From JAPLCX01 sp964460305 (GTDB lineage: Bacteria; Auribacterota; Tritonobacteria; UBA1439): a DNA stretch of 28,256 nucleotides. The translations under genes were made by a program, and so were the position numbers. Positions within the stretch are counted from its first letter, which is position 1. The number at the start of each line of letters is the position of its first letter. Below the pieces are notes generated by a model that was not told the origin of the DNA, made no database searches, and saw only the letters and a program-made list of their open reading frames with translations. Where the stretch lies: the NCBI GenBank assembly GCA_964460305.1, contig CAYWRA010000025.1, positions 1-28,256 on the forward strand. The letters are read 5' to 3'. Shown piece after piece: positions 24,635 through 28,256 of the stretch.

Positions 24635-25318
24635 TCAAGCTTTTTCCCCAATGTACAACTTATTCAAACCATATAGAAAAGACAACGTTTTGACGTTCTT
24701 AAACCCACTGGAATGCAGCAATTGCATGACAAACTTCTTCGTTAAGCCATACTCTTCTCCCTCAGCGATACCCCTTTCTCTGTCATAATCAAACCAGAAA
24801 ACCAATTTATGCACCAAAAGTCCCCAAAAGGGGTTAATCATCGTAATAATAATTTCCCCATTGCGTTTTAACACTCTATGCGCTTCTTTTATTGCGACTT
24901 TTTTATCTCTTACATGATTTAAACATGCAAGCATCAAAACCGTGTTGAGACTCTCTTGTTTAAAAGGCAGAGCTTCGGCAGAACATATCGGGTCCACATT
25001 CCCCCATTGCACTACATCCGTCCTAATAATATTACTCCCATGGACATACTCGTTTCTCAATTCATCCAATGGTCCACATCCTACGTCCAATATCTTACCG
25101 TCAAGATGTGGGATGACAGCCATCCTCCTTTCTCTTCCCAAGTCGGTCAGCTTCATACTTCGGACCCATCTATAGGGGAGAAGGCATCTTAGCGGAAATA
25201 ATATGAAATCATAGATATGCTGGATACCACTCTTAGCAATCTCATACCCATATCTACCACTGGAGATATTCGACCGTACTTTAAAACTTGTGCCTATATC
25301 CTGAGGAGGTTGTCTCAT
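24635..25318 (-). CDS. class I SAM-dependent methyltransferase
   Basis: This 227-residue protein has motif I ILDVGCGP (76-83), an acidic motif after IIRTDV, SAEALPF as the usual post-strand-3 motif, and a VLKRNGEIIIT strand, the pattern of UbiE/Methyltransf_11 proteins. A hydrophobic patch near 35-50 (IYDFILFPLRCLLPY) may touch the membrane. The start at 25318 lies 14 nt after the DUF2304 stop with only a weak AAAAGAA upstream. Position among polyprenyl-phosphate GT and GT-C genes suggests methylation of a glycan or lipid-linked sugar, but the substrate is not readable. Confidence 0.88.
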   Translation of the reverse strand: MRQPPQDIGTSFKVRSNISSGRYGYEIAKSGIQHIYDFILFPLRCLLPYRWVRSMKLTDLGRERRMAVIPHLDGKILDVGCGPLDELRNEYVHGSNIIRTDVVQWGNVDPICSAEALPFKQESLNTVLMLACLNHVRDKKVAIKEAHRVLKRNGEIIITMINPFWGLLVHKLVFWFDYDRERGIAEGEEYGLTKKFVMQLLHSSGFKNVKTLSFLYGLNKLYIGEKA

Positions 25319-25332
25319 TCTGTTCTTTTCGA

Positions 25333-25674
25333 TTACGGCTCGTCGACCTTTTGCCTCAATATGGCCACTTCTTGAGCCAGCTCTTCGATCTTGAGGGAAA
25401 AATCTGAGACTTTTATCGAGAAATGGATTATAATCAACACCAGAAAGATCATTCCAAAGATAAAAAGAGTCGTCGTGGGCAAGACAGCGCCGATTAGATG
25501 AGTCAAAGCTACCAATAAATCATACCAGATGGTCAAAATCAGGATCGTCACACCTGTTATAATCCACAGGAAAGAGTATTCTTCGCGCATCTTTCGCCGC
25601 CGAACTAGCTCGATAATCAACAATAAAAGAAGAGAAGATGCGATTATCGCGAAAACTTTTTGGCTATATAGCAT
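25333..25674 (-). CDS. DUF2304 family small membrane protein
   Basis: This 113-residue protein has three hydrophobic helices: about 6-24, 36-58 and 65-88. Basic ELVRRRKMREEYSFLWI follows the first helix, and a C-terminal coiled-coil-like segment (KIEELAQEVAILRQKV) ends it. This is the DUF2304 pattern. Such genes are often found beside GT2 polyprenyl-phosphate glycosyltransferases, as here, where the GT2 ends 18 nt upstream. AAGGAGGA precedes the ATG, the strongest ribosome site in this operon. Function is not established; a membrane partner or anchor for the soluble GT2 is a reasonable guess. Confidence 0.85.
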   Translation of the reverse strand: MLYSQKVFAIIASSLLLLLIIELVRRRKMREEYSFLWIITGVTILILTIWYDLLVALTHLIGAVLPTTTLFIFGMIFLVLIIIHFSIKVSDFSLKIEELAQEVAILRQKVDEP

Positions 25675-25692
25675 GATATTCCTCCTTCTTTT

Positions 25693-26424
25693 CTATCCTT
25701 TCACATGGCGGTTTCCCGATGGCTTGCGCAATAAAGTCACAAATATCGAAAGAAACATTTTAAAAATATAATACGAAGGTTTAAAACCGCTATGCATAGA
25801 TTTACCGAAGGCTCTAGGATATATATACACCGGGATTTCCTTTATCCTGAGACCTGAGAGATAAGAATTGATAATCACGTCGGCATCCGGATAATCCGAA
25901 GGATAATTTTTAATAAAAAAATGAAATGCCTCCCTATCTAAGGCTTGAAAACCAGAGGTAGGATCCGTCACCGGTTGTTTTATGATCGATTTGGTAATGG
26001 CCTTGAATATTTTTATGCCTATCCTCTTGGGTAAGGTAAGCGGGTAACCGGAGTTTGTAAGAAACCTGGAACCGATAACTATATCCGTTTGCCCCTTTTG
26101 AATCTCGCTTAACAACGCAGGAACCGATTGCGGATCATGTTGTCCATCGGCATCCATATGGATTACATATTCGTAATCATTTCTCGCGGCATACTTAAAA
26201 CCTGTCTTGAGGGCGGCTCCGTAACCCATGTTAAACGGGAGAGAAACTACGGTCGCCCCCGAGTTTTTGGCCAGCCTTGGAGTGGCATCGGTTGAGCCGT
26301 CATCAATCACCAGAATATCCAGCCCCAGCGTCAAATTCTGTATCCCGGCAATGACGGCCGCGATATTTTTTTGCTCATTAAAGGCTGGAATGATAACTAA
26401 CACTTTACTTCTGTTGGCTTTCAT
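25693..26424 (-). CDS. GT2 glycosyltransferase (polyprenyl-phosphate sugar synthase-like)
   Basis: This 243-residue soluble GT-A protein shows VLVIIPAFNEQKN at the start, LVIDDGSTDAT, the glycine-rich NMGYGAALKTGF, the metal motif HMDADGQHDP, IVIGSRF and DPTSGFQALDR. These are the full set of dolichyl-phosphate-mannose-synthase motifs. It probably makes a polyprenyl-phosphate-linked sugar at the cytoplasmic face for the GT-C enzymes downstream. It is followed by DUF2304, a common pairing. The gene follows the radical SAM gene after 70 nt. Unlike the GT2 at 9172, its catalytic motifs are canonical. Confidence 0.92.
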   Translation of the reverse strand: MKANRSKVLVIIPAFNEQKNIAAVIAGIQNLTLGLDILVIDDGSTDATPRLAKNSGATVVSLPFNMGYGAALKTGFKYAARNDYEYVIHMDADGQHDPQSVPALLSEIQKGQTDIVIGSRFLTNSGYPLTLPKRIGIKIFKAITKSIIKQPVTDPTSGFQALDREAFHFFIKNYPSDYPDADVIINSYLSGLRIKEIPVYIYPRAFGKSMHSGFKPSYYIFKMFLSIFVTLLRKPSGNRHVKG

Positions 26425-26494
26425 AAAATTTGATCTCTTCTCGTATGTCTTGTAGATTAAAGCAGCGCCTATTCTGCAGGCACGTAATCCGGAA

Positions 26495-27904
26495 TCAAAA
26501 CGCTGCCCTTATAACGGATGACACGCCTCGCATGATTCCCATTGCGATCCGTGGATTCCTCGCCATCCTTCCAAGGTAACACGAGATGATTCTGGGTCTG
26601 AGATAAAACTCCCTGATAGCACGCTTGGAGGATCTGCGCAACTCCTCTTTGGTTAATCCATCGGGAATAAAAACGATGTCCAGTATGTTCATTTTTCTCC
26701 AGTCTTCATCAAATGTGCCGTATCGTCTCGCGTCTGCATAAAGCTTAGAACCTGGGAAAGGAGTCATGAACGCCACGGTTATGTCGTCTAATTTGATCCT
26801 CTTCGCAAAATCGATTGTCTGGCGTATTGTTTTCGGCGTATCGTTTGGAAAGCCGAGGATGAAAAATCCTTTGCTCAATATACCGGATTTGCTGGTCAAT
26901 TCAACCGCGTTTTCTATTTGCTGAAGGGTGACGTTTTTTTTTGCAAAATCCAGCACCTCCTGGACACCACTCTCTATACCATATCCTATCTGCCAACATC
27001 CTGCCCTTTTCATTATTTTTAGAATATCCGGCGCAACCGAATCAACCCTGCCGTTACACGTCCAGCTGATCGATAACTTTTCTTTTAACAGCTGTTCACA
27101 TATGGCAACCAGGCGCGGTATCGATAAGAACAGAGTGTCATCCTCAAACGAAATTTCCCTTACGCCGAAACGGTTATATAAAAATCTAATCATTTCTACA
27201 ACGTATCCGGCACTAAAAAAACGACATCTGTTTCCGAATACAGATCTATCACAGAATATGCACTTATAGGGGCATCCCCTCGCCGACAAAATGTAAGCGG
27301 CGGGTAAACGCTGGAATTTAGAAGCAGCGGGATGATATCCCTTGGGGAAATCGGGCAAAATATCCCATGCTGGGAAAGGCAGCTCGTCGAGATCCGTAAT
27401 CAACTCCCTATTCCTGGTCCGGGTGATCTTTCCCTCGTCCCTAAATACGATGCCAGCCACGTTATGGAATCTGCGGCGGTTTTCCATCGCATCAAGCAAA
27501 TCGACCAGCGCCTCCTCCCCTTCACCAAGCACTCCAATGTCGAATTCGGAGAACCTTCTCATCGTCTCTTCAGGAACTGCGGTGAGATGAGGGCCGCCGA
27601 TAATTGTTGTTATATTACCGCCTTTCTCCTTAACCATCCTTGCCAGTCTGGCCGCGTTATAGATGGAAACAGTTGTAGCGGTTATTGCGACATAGCGGGG
27701 TTTATATTGGAGGATAACTTGTACAGCGCTTTCAAAATCCAATTTATCGGATGCATCCACAATAGCGGCTTCAAAACCCTTGCATCTGGCCATTGCGGCA
27801 AGATAGAGGAGGCCGAGAGGAGCAAGGGTATTACCTGCGCCGGATAATTTACCATACCTCTCTTCCAAGGTAAGGGGGGGATTGACGAAGACTATATCCT
27901 TCAT
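26495..27904 (-). CDS. B12-binding-domain radical SAM protein
   Basis: This 469-residue protein has an N-terminal cobalamin-binding-like Rossmann domain (about 1-150, with NPPL, APLGLLYLAA, IIGGPHLTAVPEE and GEGEEAL). No DxHxxG cobalamin-ligand motif is seen. A radical SAM domain follows: ARGCPYKCIFC supplies Cys211, Cys215 and Cys218 for the [4Fe-4S] cluster, then SFEDDTLF, GYGIESG and GFFILGFPNDT. This is the class containing many methylases and lipid- or glycan-modifying enzymes. Its substrate is unknown. It is the first gene of the minus-strand operon, so modification of the glycan or its lipid carrier is possible. The ATG at 27904 has no strong Shine-Dalgarno. Confidence 0.92.
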   Translation of the reverse strand: MKDIVFVNPPLTLEERYGKLSGAGNTLAPLGLLYLAAMARCKGFEAAIVDASDKLDFESAVQVILQYKPRYVAITATTVSIYNAARLARMVKEKGGNITTIIGGPHLTAVPEETMRRFSEFDIGVLGEGEEALVDLLDAMENRRRFHNVAGIVFRDEGKITRTRNRELITDLDELPFPAWDILPDFPKGYHPAASKFQRLPAAYILSARGCPYKCIFCDRSVFGNRCRFFSAGYVVEMIRFLYNRFGVREISFEDDTLFLSIPRLVAICEQLLKEKLSISWTCNGRVDSVAPDILKIMKRAGCWQIGYGIESGVQEVLDFAKKNVTLQQIENAVELTSKSGILSKGFFILGFPNDTPKTIRQTIDFAKRIKLDDITVAFMTPFPGSKLYADARRYGTFDEDWRKMNILDIVFIPDGLTKEELRRSSKRAIREFYLRPRIISCYLGRMARNPRIAMGIMRGVSSVIRAAF

Positions 27905-28137
27905 GCCCAGATCTTATTATGATTTGTCCAGTTACATCCGACCATGGTACCTACCTGGATCGCCCCATTCGGGCGTAATCAATATCCCTTCAACTCTTTC
28001 ATTCTGACGTTCACGCGGTATAATTTCCTGCCGGGGAAGGAGTCGATGACCTTCGATAATCCTGGACGTTCACATATGCAACCAGATTTGTCAATTAACA
28101 TTATTAACTTTTTATGGTCTTTTGAATCGGTTTAAAA
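27905..28137. other. intergenic leader between divergent genes
   Basis: This AT-rich stretch presumably carries the promoter of the minus-strand operon. On the reverse strand TTGACA, a perfect -35 hexamer, occurs near 28096-28101, but no matching -10 sits 16-18 nt downstream. I see no gene, riboswitch signature or repeat here. Together with the partial frame to the right it makes a 352-bp stretch without an intact gene. Confidence 0.35.
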
Positions 28138-28256
28138 ATGGAAAATACCAATTGGGAAGAATACTACCATACTTTGGTTAGGATTCACACCTCTTCGTCA
28201 CAGGAGGGAATTGCGCTGTGAGCATTTTTTGAAGCATGGTAACAAGTGCCGGTTGT
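28138..28256 (+). pseudogene. possible start of a methyltransferase-like gene, frameshifted or chance; cut by window edge
   Basis: From the ATG at 28138 a frame reads MENTNWEEYYHTLVRIHT and stops at 28221. In the next frame the sequence continues open to the edge as TPLRHRRELRCEHFLKHGN and beyond. Joined near 28190, the two read like the opening of a class I methyltransferase ahead of its motif I. No Shine-Dalgarno is visible. It could equally be noncoding sequence, so this is a weak call. Confidence 0.25.

Noticed and set aside
24589..24651. 21-residue N-terminal extension of the GT-C gene to 24651
   Set aside because: It overlaps the methyltransferase 3' end and reads through the hairpin; the start at 24588 aligns with the sister protein and has GGAG upstream.

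Overview
The window looks like a bacterial surface-glycan locus from a Gram-negative-type organism. It holds nucleotide-sugar enzymes, several GT2 polyprenyl-phosphate sugar synthases, and five large GT-C (PMT/ArnT-like) membrane glycosyltransferases that use lipid-linked sugars. The phylum cannot be fixed from the sequence. The dense small repeats, PA14 and beta-propeller fusions, Pro/Thr-rich tail and B12-type radical SAM gene would suit an uncultivated lineage (Omnitrophota-like or deltaproteobacterial-like), but that is inference. I saw no rRNA, tRNA, CRISPR array, transposase or phage gene.

Layout. (1) 1-866, minus: a left-truncated GT2 fused to a SAM methyltransferase. (2) 867-1088: a divergent leader with a perfect 23-bp inverted repeat just ahead of the next operon. 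(3) 1089-10125, plus, tightly packed: glucose-1-phosphate cytidylyltransferase (rfbF), CDP-glucose 4,6-dehydratase (rfbG), a metallo-beta-lactamase-fold hydrolase, a class I aminotransferase, a ~200-bp repeat element, a ThDP enzyme of the acetolactate synthase family, an SDR reductase/epimerase, the E1 3-dehydrase (rfbH) and a membrane GT2. (4) 10172-18787, plus: three GT-C proteins with large extracytoplasmic C-terminal modules. One carries FN3/CBM-like domains; two tandem paralogues carry a PA14-like domain plus a beta-propeller-like region. (5) 18788-19063: a convergent junction holding a broken remnant of a GT-C 3' end. (6) 27904 down to 19064, minus: radical SAM, GT2, DUF2304 membrane protein, methyltransferase, GT-C-PA14, GT2, GT-C-PA14. 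(7) The right edge may hold the start of another plus-strand gene.

How the genes may work together. RfbF and RfbG make CDP-4-keto-6-deoxyglucose, and RfbH starts C3 deoxygenation. The ThDP enzyme could add a two-carbon branch from pyruvate, as YerE does in CDP-yersiniose synthesis, and the SDR could reduce the product. The usual E3 reductase partner of RfbH is not in the window. GT2 enzymes would load sugars onto a polyprenyl phosphate. The GT-C proteins would transfer them on the outer face of the inner membrane, where the PA14, CBM or propeller modules could bind the acceptor glycan.

The most unusual feature is this convergent array of GT-C enzymes fused to lectin-like modules. One paralogue has lost the acidic Asp of the N-D-E motif and carries two 8-G tracts. 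A scrap of what may be a further copy lies at the junction.
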